A stretch of 64,000 bases of DNA from Phenylobacterium sp. Root1290 (GCF_001425305.1 NZ_LMEE01000003.1:697222-761221); one strand, 5' to 3'; shown: positions 26,812-36,848, counted from the first letter of the stretch. A program made the numbers and translations. Notes: a model not told the origin generated them from the letters alone.

Positions 26812-28230
26812 ATTCGCCAGGGTACGAGATCATATGTCGTTGCGTCGGTAGTCGCGCAGGTCTGTTCGCTTGCGCGCTATACGATCATGGCGCGTTTTCT
26901 CGGCCCAGAGCAGCTTGGCCTGGCCGCTCTCCTGATCCTCACCGCACAGTTCTTCGAGTCGGTCAGCGACAATGGAAGCGATCGCTTCCTGATCCAGGAC
27001 CGCGACGGCGACGTCCCGGCTGTCCAGAAGCTGGTTCAGTTGGTGTTCGTCGGCCGCGGCTTCTTCATCGGGCTTGGCCTGCTGATCGCGGCCTATCCGA
27101 TGGCTTACCTCTACAAGGAACCGGCCCTCGCATCGGCGCTGATGATCCTGGCCATCTCGCCGCTGATCGGCGGCTGGGTGCATCTAGACTTTCGGCGCGC
27201 CCAGCGGCGCCACGATTTCAGGGCCGAGGCGGTCGGACTGGGGTTGGCGGAAATCACCAGCACGGTCGCGATCATCATCGCCGCCTACTACACGCAGAGC
27301 TTCACCGCGGTGCTGTATGGCCTGATCGCGCGGTCGATCGTCCAGGTCATCGTTTCCCACACCATGGCACAGCGGCCCTACGCGATCGGGTATTCGCCGG
27401 AATATGCCAAGCGTCTGGCGCTTTTCGCCGGGCCGCTATTGATCAACGGCCTTTTGCTGTTTGTCGGCTCGCAGGGCGACCGGGTGCTGATCGGTCACCA
27501 GTTGGGCGTGAAGGACCTCGGCTACTACACGGCGGTCCTGCTGCTCATCAGTTCTCCGGCGTCGATGATCACCCGCGTCCTGGGCGCGACCAACCTGCCG
27601 TTGATATCGGCGACGCGCGGCGATCTCGGGCGCTTGAAGGTCGCCGCCGGCCGGCTCGCCGGGCGAACCCTGTTGCTGTCCCTGGCGATGGCCGCTGGCT
27701 TCGCCCTGGTGGCTCCCTTCTTCGTGGTGCTGCTCTATGGACCCCAATTCCACCAGCCGATGACCTTGGTGGCGTTGATCGGCATTCTGCAGGCGGCCCG
27801 CTTCATCCGGCTGTGGCCCACCAATGTCGCGCTGGGCATGGGGCTCAGCCACATCGTGATGCTCAACAACATCGCGCGGCTCGTTGCGCTGCCCGTCGCC
27901 ATTGTCGGCTTCCTCGCCATCGGCGGCCTTTCGGGCATCGTGGTCGGATTCATCGTCGGCGAGTTCACCGCCCTGATCGTGGCTCTGGTGCTGCTTAACC
28001 GGCAGGTCGGGTTCAACGCCTGGGACGGGTTCGACCGGGTCGCCGCCTTCGCCGCCGCGCTGGCGGCCATCTTCGGCGCGGCATGGGCGGTCGAGACCGA
28101 CCGCTATGCGTGCGTGGCGCTCTTCTGGTCGCTGCTGGTGATCGTGGCGGCGTGGGTGGCCCTTCGCGAGCGGGCGACGATCACCGAGGTGCTGGGCCTG
28201 CTGCGGACGCTCAAGCCCGCCCGCCGCTAG
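26812..28230 (+). CDS. Wzx-like flippase, probable ATT start
   Basis: A 472-residue MATE/MOP-superfamily polysaccharide translocase with about 12-14 helices, expected to flip the lipid-linked repeat unit across the inner membrane. ATG 26887 would begin inside the first helix (MARFLGPEQLGL), losing the usual lead-in. The same frame is open back to the TGA at 26788 and encodes RQGTRSYVVASVVAQVC, a normal family N-terminus, yet contains no ATG, GTG, TTG or CTG. ATT at 26812 has GAGGG seven bases upstream and is proposed as the start. If ATT is not used, the gene may carry a lost-start mutation. Confidence 0.8.
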   Translation: MRQGTRSYVVASVVAQVCSLARYTIMARFLGPEQLGLAALLILTAQFFESVSDNGSDRFLIQDRDGDVPAVQKLVQLVFVGRGFFIGLGLLIAAYPMAYLYKEPALASALMILAISPLIGGWVHLDFRRAQRRHDFRAEAVGLGLAEITSTVAIIIAAYYTQSFTAVLYGLIARSIVQVIVSHTMAQRPYAIGYSPEYAKRLALFAGPLLINGLLLFVGSQGDRVLIGHQLGVKDLGYYTAVLLLISSPASMITRVLGATNLPLISATRGDLGRLKVAAGRLAGRTLLLSLAMAAGFALVAPFFVVLLYGPQFHQPMTLVALIGILQAARFIRLWPTNVALGMGLSHIVMLNNIARLVALPVAIVGFLAIGGLSGIVVGFIVGEFTALIVALVLLNRQVGFNAWDGFDRVAAFAAALAAIFGAAWAVETDRYACVALFWSLLVIVAAWVALRERATITEVLGLLRTLKPARR

Positions 28231-28853
28231 GCGTCGGCCGAGCGACGCCAGGCCTCAAGCGCGGCGACGGTCGGTTTTGCGACCATGTCGCCATGGCTCT
28301 GCACCACGCGTCGCAGGGCAGGGGTGTCGAGTTCCCACCAGCGGCTGGCCTCGATGGCCTCGACGAGCTCGGGCTCGAAGCGATCGCGGATCTTGCGCGC
28401 GGGATTGCCGACCATGACGGCATAGCGCTCCACGTCCTTGGTCAAGATTGCGCCGGCGCCGATGACTGCGCCGCGGCCGATGAACTTGCAACTCGGCAGG
28501 ATGACCACGTTGTGCGCCACCCAGACGTCGTCCTCGACGATCAGCGGCTGATCCCAGGTGATGTCTTCATCGACGACGCCGAACTTGCGTTCATAGAGCG
28601 CCGGATGGGTCGTCAGGGCTTCCAGCGGGTGGTTGATCGGCGCCGACCGCACCGTGCTGGCGAACGAACAATAGCGGCCGATGCGGATCGGCCCCGGCAT
28701 CCGCCACTGGTCGAAGCATCCATAGGAGTACATGCCGATGTCGATGTCGTAGCGTTCTCGGAACAGCTTGCGCAGGGCCAGATTGTCGAACTGACGCCGT
28801 CTCATCAGGTAGAGCCTGAGTTTGAGAATGACGGAATTGACCAGTCCGAGCAT
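28227..28853 (-). CDS. CatB/Xat-like hexapeptide acetyltransferase
   Basis: A 208-residue left-handed beta-helix acetyltransferase. Hexapeptide turns (IRIGRYCSFAS, LIVEDDVWVAHNVVILPSCKFIGRGAVIGAGAILTKDV in part) and the loop histidine in SAPINHPLEAL mark the xenobiotic/serine acetyltransferase-like group, which uses acetyl-CoA. ATG 28853 has GAAGG upstream; GTG 28895 would add 14 unconserved residues. In this setting it probably O- or N-acetylates an EPS precursor sugar. It converges with the flippase gene, stops overlapping by four bases. Confidence 0.85.
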   Translation of the reverse strand: MLGLVNSVILKLRLYLMRRRQFDNLALRKLFRERYDIDIGMYSYGCFDQWRMPGPIRIGRYCSFASTVRSAPINHPLEALTTHPALYERKFGVVDEDITWDQPLIVEDDVWVAHNVVILPSCKFIGRGAVIGAGAILTKDVERYAVMVGNPARKIRDRFEPELVEAIEASRWWELDTPALRRVVQSHGDMVAKPTVAALEAWRRSADA

Positions 28854-29097
28854 GTCCAAGCCTTCGTGCGATTGCCGAGGCCAGGACGCGAGCACCCTGG
28901 CTAGGACTTATCTAACACCTTGGCCCTGAACAAAGGTTTCCGAACAGCGCCTTGCGAGCCGGTGGAAGGCCGGTCGGGTGTCGTGCGCCAGCCACGCAAT
29001 TTCGCCGCAAGCTGCCCATAACTGGGCCGGGCGCATTCGCGATATGACGCATCGGCCGCGACGCGCTATCGAGGGCTCTACGAGGACAAGGTTGGAA

Positions 29098-30264
29098 GTG
29101 TTGAAAGTCGATTCGCCGGCGCGACGGGAAGACAGGTTGGACGCTCAAGGCCCAGCACCGTTCGAAAGCCTGGCTGCAGCCGCGGCCTGGTATGACGCCT
29201 GGGTGCGTGAGGCGGCGTTGCCGCTGTGGTGGGAGCGCGGCGCCGACCGCGAGCGTGGCGGCTATTACGAAGCCCTGAGCCCCGCCGGCGAACCCCGTCC
29301 GGGTCCGCGCCGCGCGCGCGTGCAGGGCCGCCAGACCTACGTCTTCGCGACGGCCGGAGCGATGGGCTGGGACGGCCCCTGGCGCGAGGCGGCCTGGTAC
29401 GGAATGGACTTTTTCCTTGAGCGCTACCTGCGCTCGGACGGGCTGTTCCGCACGCTGGTCGGGCTGGACGGGGCGCCGCTGGACGACACCCCTATGCTGT
29501 ATGATCAGGCCTTCGCCCTGCTCGGCACGGCGACCCTGCATAGGGTCGATCCGGATCGTCACGCCCTGCGCCAGGTGGCGCTGGGCGTGCTGAACGGCCT
29601 GGATTCCATGCGCAACCCGGCCGGCGGCTTTGTCGAGAACATCGCCTATCCGTACCAGGCCAATGCGCACATGCATCTGCTGGAAGGCGCCCTGGCCTGG
29701 GCCGAGAACGAGGGCGGCGTCTGGGACGCCTTGGCCGACGAGATCGTCGAGATGGCGCTGCGCGTCTTCATTGATCCCAAGGGCGGGTTCCTGCGCGAAT
29801 TCTTCGACGCCGATTGGCGGCTCGTGGACGGCGACGACGGCCGCCTGGTCGAACCGGGCCACCAGTTCGAGTGGGCCTGGCTGCTGGAAAAGTGGGGACG
29901 CCTGCGCGGCCGCGAAGACGCCCTGGCCGCCGCGCGCGGCCTCTACGACGCTGGTCGCCGCGGGATCGACCCGGCGCGCCAGGTCGTCATGAACGAGCTG
30001 TGGGATGACTTCTCCGTCCGGGAGGCCACCGCGCGGCTGTGGCCGCAGACCGAGCACCTGAAGGCCGTTCTGCTGTTTGGCGACGAGGCCGGCAAAATCG
30101 AGGCGGCCGAGGTGCTGCGGCGCTATCTGATGACCCCCGCGCCAGGGGCCTGGCGCGACAAGCTGCGCCCGGACGGGACCTTCGTCGACGAGCCGGCGCC
30201 AGCGACGTCGTTCTACCATATCCTCTGCGCCTGCACGGAGCTGTTCCGGGCCACCGGACGCTAG
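29098..30264 (+). CDS. AGE-family sugar isomerase/epimerase
   Basis: A 388-residue (alpha/alpha)6-barrel protein of the N-acylglucosamine 2-epimerase / mannose isomerase family. It has [41 protein letters not shown], and [14 protein letters not shown] with the catalytic histidine, and ends with [10 protein letters not shown]. Could interconvert mannose and fructose (or the 6-phosphates) or epimerise a GlcNAc derivative; sequence alone does not decide. GTG 29098 is a tentative start with AAGG upstream; earlier starts add a basic, unconserved stretch. The next gene's ribosome site overlaps this stop, so the two are an operon. Confidence 0.83.
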   Translation: MLKVDSPARREDRLDAQGPAPFESLAAAAAWYDAWVREAALPLWWERGADRERGGYYEALSPAGEPRPGPRRARVQGRQTYVFATAGAMGWDGPWREAAWYGMDFFLERYLRSDGLFRTLVGLDGAPLDDTPMLYDQAFALLGTATLHRVDPDRHALRQVALGVLNGLDSMRNPAGGFVENIAYPYQANAHMHLLEGALAWAENEGGVWDALADEIVEMALRVFIDPKGGFLREFFDADWRLVDGDDGRLVEPGHQFEWAWLLEKWGRLRGREDALAAARGLYDAGRRGIDPARQVVMNELWDDFSVREATARLWPQTEHLKAVLLFGDEAGKIEAAEVLRRYLMTPAPGAWRDKLRPDGTFVDEPAPATSFYHILCACTELFRATGR

Positions 30265-30278
30265 GAGAGACCCGCCTG

Positions 30279-31568
30279 ATGCTCCAGAATCCCTTCACGC
30301 AGACGCCGGCCAAGATCGGCGTCATCGGCCTTGGCTATGTCGGACTGCCGCTCGCGGTGGCGCTGGCGGACAAGTATGCGGTGGTTGGGTTCGACATCGA
30401 CGCCGAGCGGATCGCCGAGCTGAAATCCGGGCACGACCGGACGCTGGAGACCTCGGCTGAGGAACTGTCGGCTGCGACCGCCCTCAGCTTCGCGTCCGAT
30501 GATGCCGAGTTGAGGGCTTGCAACGTCTTCATCGTGACGGTGCCGACCCCGATCGACCGCTACAAGCGGCCTGACCTGACCGCGCTGCTGTCGGCCAGCC
30601 GCACGGTCGGCCGCGCGATCGGCAAGGGCGGCGTGGTGATCTTCGAATCGACCGTCTATCCGGGCGCGACCGAAGAGGACTGCATCCCGGTCATCGAGTC
30701 GGTCTCGGGCCTGAAGTTCAACGTCGATTTCTTCGCCGGCTATAGCCCGGAACGTGCGAATCCCGGCGATCGCCAGCATCGGCTGTCGACGATCATCAAG
30801 GTGACGGCCGGCTCGACGCCGCAGGCCGCGCAGTTCGTCGATGCGCTCTATGCGGCGGTGGTGCCGGCCGGCACGCACCTGGCCAGCTCGATCCGGGTGG
30901 CCGAGGCTGCGAAGGTGATCGAGAACACCCAGCGCGACCTCAATATCGCGCTGATCAACGAGTTCGCCCTGATCTTCAACCGCCTGGGAATCGACACCCA
31001 GGAGGTGCTGGCCGCGGCTGGGACCAAGTGGAACTTCCTGAAGTTCACGCCCGGCCTGGTCGGGGGGCACTGCATCGGAGTCGACCCCTACTACCTGACC
31101 TCCAAGGCCGAGGACGCGGGCTATCATCCGCAGGTGATCCTGGCTGGGCGCCGGATCAATGACGGCATGGGCGGCTACATCGCCCAGGAGCTGGTCAAGA
31201 CGATGATCCGGCGCGAGATCCAGGTCCGTGGCGCGCGGGTTCTGGTCATGGGGCTGACCTTCAAGGAAAACTGCCCGGACCTGCGCAACACGCGGGTGAT
31301 CGATATCGTCCGGGAACTCGAAGAGTACGAGATCGCTGTCGATGTCCACGAGCCATGGGCGGACGCTGCGGAGGCCGAGGCCGAGTATGGCGTGGCCCCC
31401 GTCGCGAAGCTGGAGCCGGGCGCCTATGACGCGATCATCGTCGCTGTCGCCCACACGCAGTTCAAGGACATGGGCGTGGAGGCGATCCGGGCTTTGGGCA
31501 AGCCCGGCGCCGTGCTGTACGACGTGAAGGCGATGTTCCCGCAAGGGGCGGCGGACCTGCGCCTGTAG
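30279..31568 (+). CDS. Nucleotide-sugar (UDP-HexNAc) 6-dehydrogenase, TviB/WbpA-like
   Basis: A 429-residue NAD-dependent dehydrogenase oxidising C6 of a UDP-sugar to a uronic acid. The NAD site IGLGYVGLP is at 16-24 and the catalytic Cys265 in [14 protein letters not shown]. The C-terminal [13 protein letters not shown] motif is typical of the TviB/WbpA/VipA branch acting on UDP-GlcNAc or UDP-GalNAc rather than plain UDP-glucose; substrate is inferred. ATG 30279 has AGGAGAG upstream, overlapping the preceding stop. With the 4-epimerase encoded at 31799-32821 it can supply acidic sugars for the EPS. Confidence 0.92.
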   Translation: MLQNPFTQTPAKIGVIGLGYVGLPLAVALADKYAVVGFDIDAERIAELKSGHDRTLETSAEELSAATALSFASDDAELRACNVFIVTVPTPIDRYKRPDLTALLSASRTVGRAIGKGGVVIFESTVYPGATEEDCIPVIESVSGLKFNVDFFAGYSPERANPGDRQHRLSTIIKVTAGSTPQAAQFVDALYAAVVPAGTHLASSIRVAEAAKVIENTQRDLNIALINEFALIFNRLGIDTQEVLAAAGTKWNFLKFTPGLVGGHCIGVDPYYLTSKAEDAGYHPQVILAGRRINDGMGGYIAQELVKTMIRREIQVRGARVLVMGLTFKENCPDLRNTRVIDIVRELEEYEIAVDVHEPWADAAEAEAEYGVAPVAKLEPGAYDAIIVAVAHTQFKDMGVEAIRALGKPGAVLYDVKAMFPQGAADLRL

Positions 31569-31636
31569 GCGACCGCTTGCCAGGGCGCACAACCCTGTTA
31601 TCGACTAGCTGCCGTCGCTGACGTGAAGGATTCCAG

Positions 31637-31795
31637 ATGGAACGACTTGGCCAGTTTTCCTTGCCGTTCCTGGCGGCGTGCATCATCGGGCTGATCGTCT
31701 GGTCGGTCATCAGCGAGCGTCGAGCCACCCGCGAGGAGGCGCGTCGCGCCAAGGCTGAGGCGGCCGCGGCGCGCGACCAGGGCCGGCGCCGCTAG
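31637..31795 (+). CDS. Small single-helix membrane protein
   Basis: A 52-residue reading frame with GTGAAGGA six bases before its ATG. It encodes a hydrophobic helix (FLPF to VWSVI region, residues 9-27) followed by a highly charged Arg/Ala/Glu cytosolic tail. It lies 68 bases after the dehydrogenase gene in the same direction and stops three bases before the convergent epimerase gene. No family is recognised. The good ribosome site and membrane-protein-like composition favour a real gene. Confidence 0.6.
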   Translation: MERLGQFSLPFLAACIIGLIVWSVISERRATREEARRAKAEAAAARDQGRRR

Positions 31796-31798
31796 GCG

Positions 31799-32821
31799 TC
31801 AGTTCGCCCCGACGCGATAGTATTCAAGATACCAGTCGACGAAGTTCGACACCCCGACCTCGATCGGCGTCGACGGCGCATAGTCGAGCGCCGCCTTGGT
31901 GTCGGTGACGTCGGCCTCGGTGCGGGCCACGTCGCCGGCCTGCATCGGCAGCAGGTTCAGCTTCGCCTTGCGGCCCAGCTTTTCCTCCAGCACTTCGATG
32001 TAGCGCATCAGCTCCACGCGCTGGCTGTTGCCGAGATTGAGGATGCGCCAGGGCGCAACGCCGCTGGTCGCCGGGTCGGGGGCCGAAGCGTCCCAGTTCG
32101 GATCCACCTGCGCGGGGCGATCGAGCGCGGCGACCACGCCCGAGACGATATCGTCCACATAGGTGAAGTCGCGCTGCATGTTCCCTTGGCCGAACACGTC
32201 GATCGGCTGGTCGTCCAGCATCGCCTTGGTGAACTTGAAGAGCGCCATGTCGGGCCGGCCCCAGGGGCCGTAGACCGTGAAGAACCGGAACCCGGTCGCA
32301 GGAATCCCGAAGAGGTGCGCGTAGGAATGCGCCATGCCCTCGTTGGCCAGTTTCGTCGCCGCATAGAGCGTGATCGGGTGGTTGGCGCTGTCGTGAACGG
32401 AGAAGGGCAGCTTGGCGTTGGCCCCGTAGACCGAACTGGTCGAGGCGAACACCAGGTGCTGCGCCTGCACCGCGCGGGCGCCTTCGAGAATGTTGCCGAA
32501 CCCGACCAGATTGGCGTCGATGTAGGCGGCGGGCTGCTCGAGGCTGTAACGGACGCCCGCCTGGGCCGCGAGGTGGATGATTCGCTCGGGCTTGGCCTCG
32601 TCGAACAGCCGGGCCATGGCCGCGCGATCGGCCAGGTCGATGTTCCAGTGCCGGTAGCCGGCGCGCGCTTCCAGTCGCGCCAGCCGCGCCTGTTTCAGCG
32701 TCGGGTCGTAATAGGGGTTGAGATTGTCGAGGCCCACCACTGTGTCGCCGCGATCGAGGAGCCGATGCGCGACGTGGGAGCCGATAAAGCCGGCCGAGCC
32801 GGTGACCAGAATAACCGCCAT
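31799..32821 (-). CDS. UDP-glucuronate 4-epimerase
   Basis: A 340-residue extended SDR of the CapI/LpsL branch, converting UDP-glucuronate to UDP-galacturonate (or the HexNAcA equivalents). NAD site TGSAGFIG at 7-14, Ser/Thr in FASTSSVYG at 125-133, Tyr153/Lys157 in YAATK. The DNLNPYYDPTLKQARL segment at 32-47 is characteristic of uronate epimerases. ATG 32821. It runs in the same direction as the CapD-like gene, about 60 bases downstream. Confidence 0.92.
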   Translation of the reverse strand: MAVILVTGSAGFIGSHVAHRLLDRGDTVVGLDNLNPYYDPTLKQARLARLEARAGYRHWNIDLADRAAMARLFDEAKPERIIHLAAQAGVRYSLEQPAAYIDANLVGFGNILEGARAVQAQHLVFASTSSVYGANAKLPFSVHDSANHPITLYAATKLANEGMAHSYAHLFGIPATGFRFFTVYGPWGRPDMALFKFTKAMLDDQPIDVFGQGNMQRDFTYVDDIVSGVVAALDRPAQVDPNWDASAPDPATSGVAPWRILNLGNSQRVELMRYIEVLEEKLGRKAKLNLLPMQAGDVARTEADVTDTKAALDYAPSTPIEVGVSNFVDWYLEYYRVGAN

Positions 32822-32881
32822 GCGAACCGCTTAGACTTTTGACGCGTCCACGTCACGTCCGCTCGGCGCCGCTGCGGCGCC

Positions 32882-34819
32882 TTAGGCGTTCGAGACGACC
32901 CTGAGCGCCGGGACGGGCGGCTTCTCGCCACGCACCTGGGCCACGATGTCGAACAGCTTGCTGCGAACCTGATCGACGTCGCCGCGCTGGGCCAGCCCTT
33001 CCAGTTCGATGAGATGGTTGGGGGTGATGCGCAGGGCCGACGAGGAGACGACCTCCATCACCTTCGGCGCGCAGGGCAGGGAGCGTTCGGTTTCGTCGAG
33101 CAGCAGCTCGGTCAGCTTTTCGCCGGGGCGCAGGCCGGTGACCTCGATGTCGATGTCCTTGCCAGGGATGTGGCCCGACAGGGCGATCATCTGGCGGGCC
33201 AGGTCGAGGATCCGGACCGGCTCGCCCATTTCCAGCAGGAACAGGCGCGCGTGCTTGGTCTCTTCGCCCTCGGCGGAGTGCGCGGTGGCGTGCAGCACCA
33301 GCTGCGCCGCCTCCGGAATGGTCATGAAGAAGCGCTCGATGTCCTCGTGCGTGACGGTCACCGGACCGCCGCGCTCGATCTGCGAGCGGAAGATCGGCAC
33401 GACCGAACCGGCCGAGCCCAACACGTTGCCGAATCGGACCGCCGAAAAGCGGGTGCCTTGGCCAGATTGCTGGGCCTGGATCACCGCCTCGGCCAGGCGC
33501 TTGGTGGCGCCCATCACGTTGGAAGGATCCACGGCCTTGTCGGTCGAGATCAGGATCATCTGCGCCGCCCCGCAGGCGCGAGCCGCCTCGGTGACATTCC
33601 AGGTGCCGATGACGTTGGTCAGCACCCCCTCGCAGGGGTGACGTTCGACCATGGAGACGTGCTTCAGCGCCGCGGCGTGGAAGACCAGATCCGGCTTCTC
33701 GCGATCAAACGCCTGATGCAGGCGGTGCGAGTTGCGCACGTCGCAGAGCACGGCCGTGCGCGAGAGCTGCGGCCAGGTCTCGCCCATTTCGCGATCGATC
33801 TCGAAGAGCGAGGTCTCCGAGAAATCCATCAGCGTGACGTGGGCGGCGCGGAACTGGGCCACCTGGCGAACGAGCTCGGCGCCGATAGAGCCGCCGGCGC
33901 CGGTGATCAGCACGCGGCGGCCATGAATGAGGGCGCCGACCGCGGCGCGGTCGAGTTCGATCGGATCGCGGGCCAGCAACTCCTCGACGCTGATCTCGCG
34001 CATCGGCAGCAGCGGCATGCCTTCGTGGTGCGCGAGTTCGACGATCGAGGGGCGGCGCAGCAGGCGGATGCCGTCGTTCTTGAGCAGACCGAGCTGGTCG
34101 GCGGTCAGGCCCTTCAGGCGGCCCGGTTCGTCGAGGAAGAGGATGGCGCGTGGATAGCGGTTCCAGCGCCGCAGGTCGGTCAGGGCCTCGTCAAGATTGA
34201 GGAGGCTCTCGATCACGCAGACGCCGCGGACCTGTTGGCCTAGGTCGCGGGCGTCGGGACTGACGATGCCGACCGGGGTCCAGGCATGATCATGGCGGCG
34301 GGCGGCGTCGCGCAGGTAGGAATCGGCCAGCGCCGGCGAGCCGATCAGCAGCAGCGAGGGGGCCTGCGGCGCCCGATTCCGGATCGTCTTCAGGGGCGCG
34401 AAGCTGTCCAGAGCATGCTCGTGCAGCGCGCGGCGCATCAGGCGCGCGCCCATCGAGCCGACCATCTGGAACACCACCGCCATGGCCAGCGCCGAGCGGG
34501 GCAGGCCCTCGGCGCGGTTCAGGACGAAGACCAGCAACAGAAAAACGCCGGCGGTCAGGAAAGCCGTGCGGGCGAGCACCAGGGCGTCGGGAATCGACAC
34601 GTAGCGCCAGGGCGACAGCTCGCGGCGGAACATCGTTGAGAACAGCGCTGCGAGGCCGGTATAGATGCCAATGAGCTGAAGTAGTTTTAGCGCCGGAAGA
34701 GCAGGTCCAGCAGTTTCGAGGAACTGACCGGAAGCGAGCAGGTACGCCAAAAAGAAAGCGCCGGCGGCGATCAGAGCATCTGCGATGATGGTCTGGGCCC
34801 TATTGGCCATCTGCTCCAT
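32882..34819 (-). CDS. CapD/WbpM-type nucleotide-sugar 4,6-dehydratase
   Basis: A 645-residue inner-membrane enzyme: four N-terminal helices (about 10-115), a CoA-binding-like Rossmann domain (about 150-270), then an SDR domain starting at GRRVLITGAGGSIGAEL (about 300). In the SDR domain the family's Tyr-xxx-Lys is replaced around STDKAVDPSNVMGATKR, as in WbpM/FlaA1, where a Met stands for Tyr. Such enzymes dehydrate UDP-GlcNAc to 4-keto-6-deoxy sugars en route to FucNAc, QuiNAc or bacillosamine. No amino- or acetyltransferase of that route directly adjoins it. Confidence 0.92.
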   Translation of the reverse strand: MEQMANRAQTIIADALIAAGAFFLAYLLASGQFLETAGPALPALKLLQLIGIYTGLAALFSTMFRRELSPWRYVSIPDALVLARTAFLTAGVFLLLVFVLNRAEGLPRSALAMAVVFQMVGSMGARLMRRALHEHALDSFAPLKTIRNRAPQAPSLLLIGSPALADSYLRDAARRHDHAWTPVGIVSPDARDLGQQVRGVCVIESLLNLDEALTDLRRWNRYPRAILFLDEPGRLKGLTADQLGLLKNDGIRLLRRPSIVELAHHEGMPLLPMREISVEELLARDPIELDRAAVGALIHGRRVLITGAGGSIGAELVRQVAQFRAAHVTLMDFSETSLFEIDREMGETWPQLSRTAVLCDVRNSHRLHQAFDREKPDLVFHAAALKHVSMVERHPCEGVLTNVIGTWNVTEAARACGAAQMILISTDKAVDPSNVMGATKRLAEAVIQAQQSGQGTRFSAVRFGNVLGSAGSVVPIFRSQIERGGPVTVTHEDIERFFMTIPEAAQLVLHATAHSAEGEETKHARLFLLEMGEPVRILDLARQMIALSGHIPGKDIDIEVTGLRPGEKLTELLLDETERSLPCAPKVMEVVSSSALRITPNHLIELEGLAQRGDVDQVRSKLFDIVAQVRGEKPPVPALRVVSNA

Positions 34820-34970
34820 GAATCGCGCTCCGCGTCCTGTCCGAAGGTTGGCAACATAGACGCGTCAACGCGACCGTCCAATGAAACTCCAAGGCGAGGT
34901 TTTCGCTCCGCAGGAGAACGATGTTTTTTCGTTCTGTGGCGGAATTCCCTCAGTAGTCGCGGGGAATAAA

Positions 34971-35003
34971 GCAAAAGAGCCGCCCCGTCGCCGGGGCGGC
35001 TCT
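34971..35003 (-). terminator. Rho-independent terminator of TorF-like porin gene
   Basis: On the minus strand, an 11-bp GC stem (35003-34993 with 34986-34976) followed by TTTTGCTTT. It begins 25 bases after the porin stop. Confidence 0.93.
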
Positions 35004-35027
35004 CCATTTCGCCAAGTCTGACGAGAC

Positions 35028-35729
35028 TTAGAACGCAGCCTTCAGGCCGAGGACGACGCGGCTCTCATACAGATCGCCGAAGTCATGCTCGCTGGTGTCG
35101 TGGTAACGCAGGTCCACGCCGAGGAAGTCGGTCAGGGCGTAGCCGACGCCCAGGTTCCAGGTGGTGTAGTCGCCGTCGTAGTCGACGTCCTGGTAGCCGA
35201 GGGCGCCCGAGACCGAGAACTTCTCGGCGATCGGGGTCGAGCCGTTGACCTCGAAGTAGGTCGCCTTGCCGGTGCCGCCGAAGAAGTCGTCCGAGTAGTA
35301 GACGGCCGCGCCGAGCGTGGCCGGGCCAGCCGGCACCGAACCGGCGACCTTGAACTCGATGAAGTCCTGGTCCGAGCCGGTCGGAGCGTTGATGTAGCCG
35401 TAGTAGATGACGCCGAGGTCCAGCGTGACCGGGCCGAGCTGCGGCTTGATGCCGGCATAGAGGTCGAGCTCGAAGTCGGTGTCGTTGCCGCTGCCGAAGT
35501 CGACGTTCGACAGCCAGGTGCCGGCGTAGACCAGGCCGCCGACGGTGGCGTCGATGCCGCCCGAGATCTGCGGGCTCTCGTCGGTTTGGCTGGCGCCGCG
35601 CCAGACGTAGTCAGTGGCCGCGCCGACGTTGAACGACAGGTCGATCGGGCTTTCGTCCTGCGCGAAGGCGGCGCCGCTCATGGCGATCGTCGCCGCGGCA
35701 GCCATCAGCGAGGTGGTGAGAGTCTTCAT
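35028..35729 (-). CDS. TorF-family putative porin
   Basis: A 233-residue outer-membrane protein. A signal peptide ends at AAFAQ (residue 24); the mature part starts with ESPIDLSFNVGAATDYVWRG, the signature of the TorF/TIGR02001 family, and has short amphipathic strands ending in a C-terminal Phe. The ligand carried is unknown. Single-gene unit with its own strong terminator; the upstream 230-base gap must hold its promoter. It probably marks the right end of the EPS region. Confidence 0.92.
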   Translation of the reverse strand: MKTLTTSLMAAAATIAMSGAAFAQDESPIDLSFNVGAATDYVWRGASQTDESPQISGGIDATVGGLVYAGTWLSNVDFGSGNDTDFELDLYAGIKPQLGPVTLDLGVIYYGYINAPTGSDQDFIEFKVAGSVPAGPATLGAAVYYSDDFFGGTGKATYFEVNGSTPIAEKFSVSGALGYQDVDYDGDYTTWNLGVGYALTDFLGVDLRYHDTSEHDFGDLYESRVVLGLKAAF

Positions 35730-35962
35730 TTGCGTTGTATCCCCATTATTCGATCAGGCTCCAGCTGACCGTCGACCCGAGATCGCCATGCGGCAGACCG
35801 GCAGATCAACGTGAGCGGAGCTGATCACCTGTGCTGGGTATTCGCTGTTTGATTTTTGAGCGTTAACAAAACCTGGCGCCGCACTTTTGGGCGAATGACT
35901 GTGCTCTTGGCGCCACGGCCGCGAGTCAGGTCAGGGTTTCACCTGAGATTGCGTCCGCCCCC

Positions 35963-36766
35963 TCAGCGCATCGCCATGGGCGCATAGCCCAGGTGCGTTC
36001 CTGCATCGACCAGCAGGGTCTCGCCAGTGACGTGGCGTGACGCCGGCGAGGCGAGGAAGACCGCGGCGGCGGCGACATCTTCAGCGGTGGAGGCGGCCTT
36101 GAGCGGCGTGTTGGCGGCCGCGCCATCGCGCATCTTCTGCGCCCGCTCTGCGCCGACGCCCTTGTCGAACCACGGCGTGTCGATAAAGCCGGGGCAGATG
36201 GCGTTCACTCGAATGCGGGGCGCCAGGGCGCGGGCCAGCGACAGCGTCATGGTGTTCATCGCGCCCTTGGAGGCGGCGTAGGGCACGGACGAGCCGATGC
36301 CGGCGACGCCTGCGATCGAGGAGGTGTTGACGACGGCGCCGGGGCGCTCGCCGGCCTCCAGCAGAGCGCGCGCCGCGCGGGTCATCTGGAAGGCGCCCAC
36401 GACGTTGACGCCATAGAGATGCAGGAAGTCTTCGGCCGACACGGCGTCGAGATCGGCATGGTTGGGCGCGAACTTGGTGGTGCCGGCGTTGTTGAACAGC
36501 GCGTCGATCCGGCCAAAGGGCTCGGCGGCCTGCGCGATCTTTCGGCAATCGGCGTCTTGGGCGACGTCGCCCTGGACCAGCACCGCCTTGGCGCCGTGCG
36601 CCTCGACCAGACGAGCGGTTTCCTGGGCTTCGTCGACGCTGCGCGCGTAGTTGATGACCACCGCTTGCGCGCCGCGGCTGGCGGTCTCGACGGCGATGGC
36701 TCGGCCAAGGCCCGTCGAGGCGCCGGTCACCACCACCACGAAGCCTTCGAAGTCATTCCCGGCCAT
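35963..36766 (-). CDS. SDR-family oxidoreductase
   Basis: A 267-residue classical short-chain dehydrogenase. NAD(P) site TGASTGLG at 14-21, NNAG motif, Ser in NTSSIAG and YAASK catalytic pair around 168-172. ATG 36766 has GGGGAGAG upstream. The substrate cannot be predicted; the IDTPWFDKGVGAERAQKM loop is common in uncharacterised members. It diverges from queF across an 82-base gap. Confidence 0.88.
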   Translation of the reverse strand: MAGNDFEGFVVVVTGASTGLGRAIAVETASRGAQAVVINYARSVDEAQETARLVEAHGAKAVLVQGDVAQDADCRKIAQAAEPFGRIDALFNNAGTTKFAPNHADLDAVSAEDFLHLYGVNVVGAFQMTRAARALLEAGERPGAVVNTSSIAGVAGIGSSVPYAASKGAMNTMTLSLARALAPRIRVNAICPGFIDTPWFDKGVGAERAQKMRDGAAANTPLKAASTAEDVAAAAVFLASPASRHVTGETLLVDAGTHLGYAPMAMR

Positions 36767-36848
36767 GACGCTCTCCCCATCTATTGTTGCTTGTTTGATA
36801 GCCTCTCGCTTGGTTGCCGCAAACCTCCCGGCGGGATAAATCGCGGCG

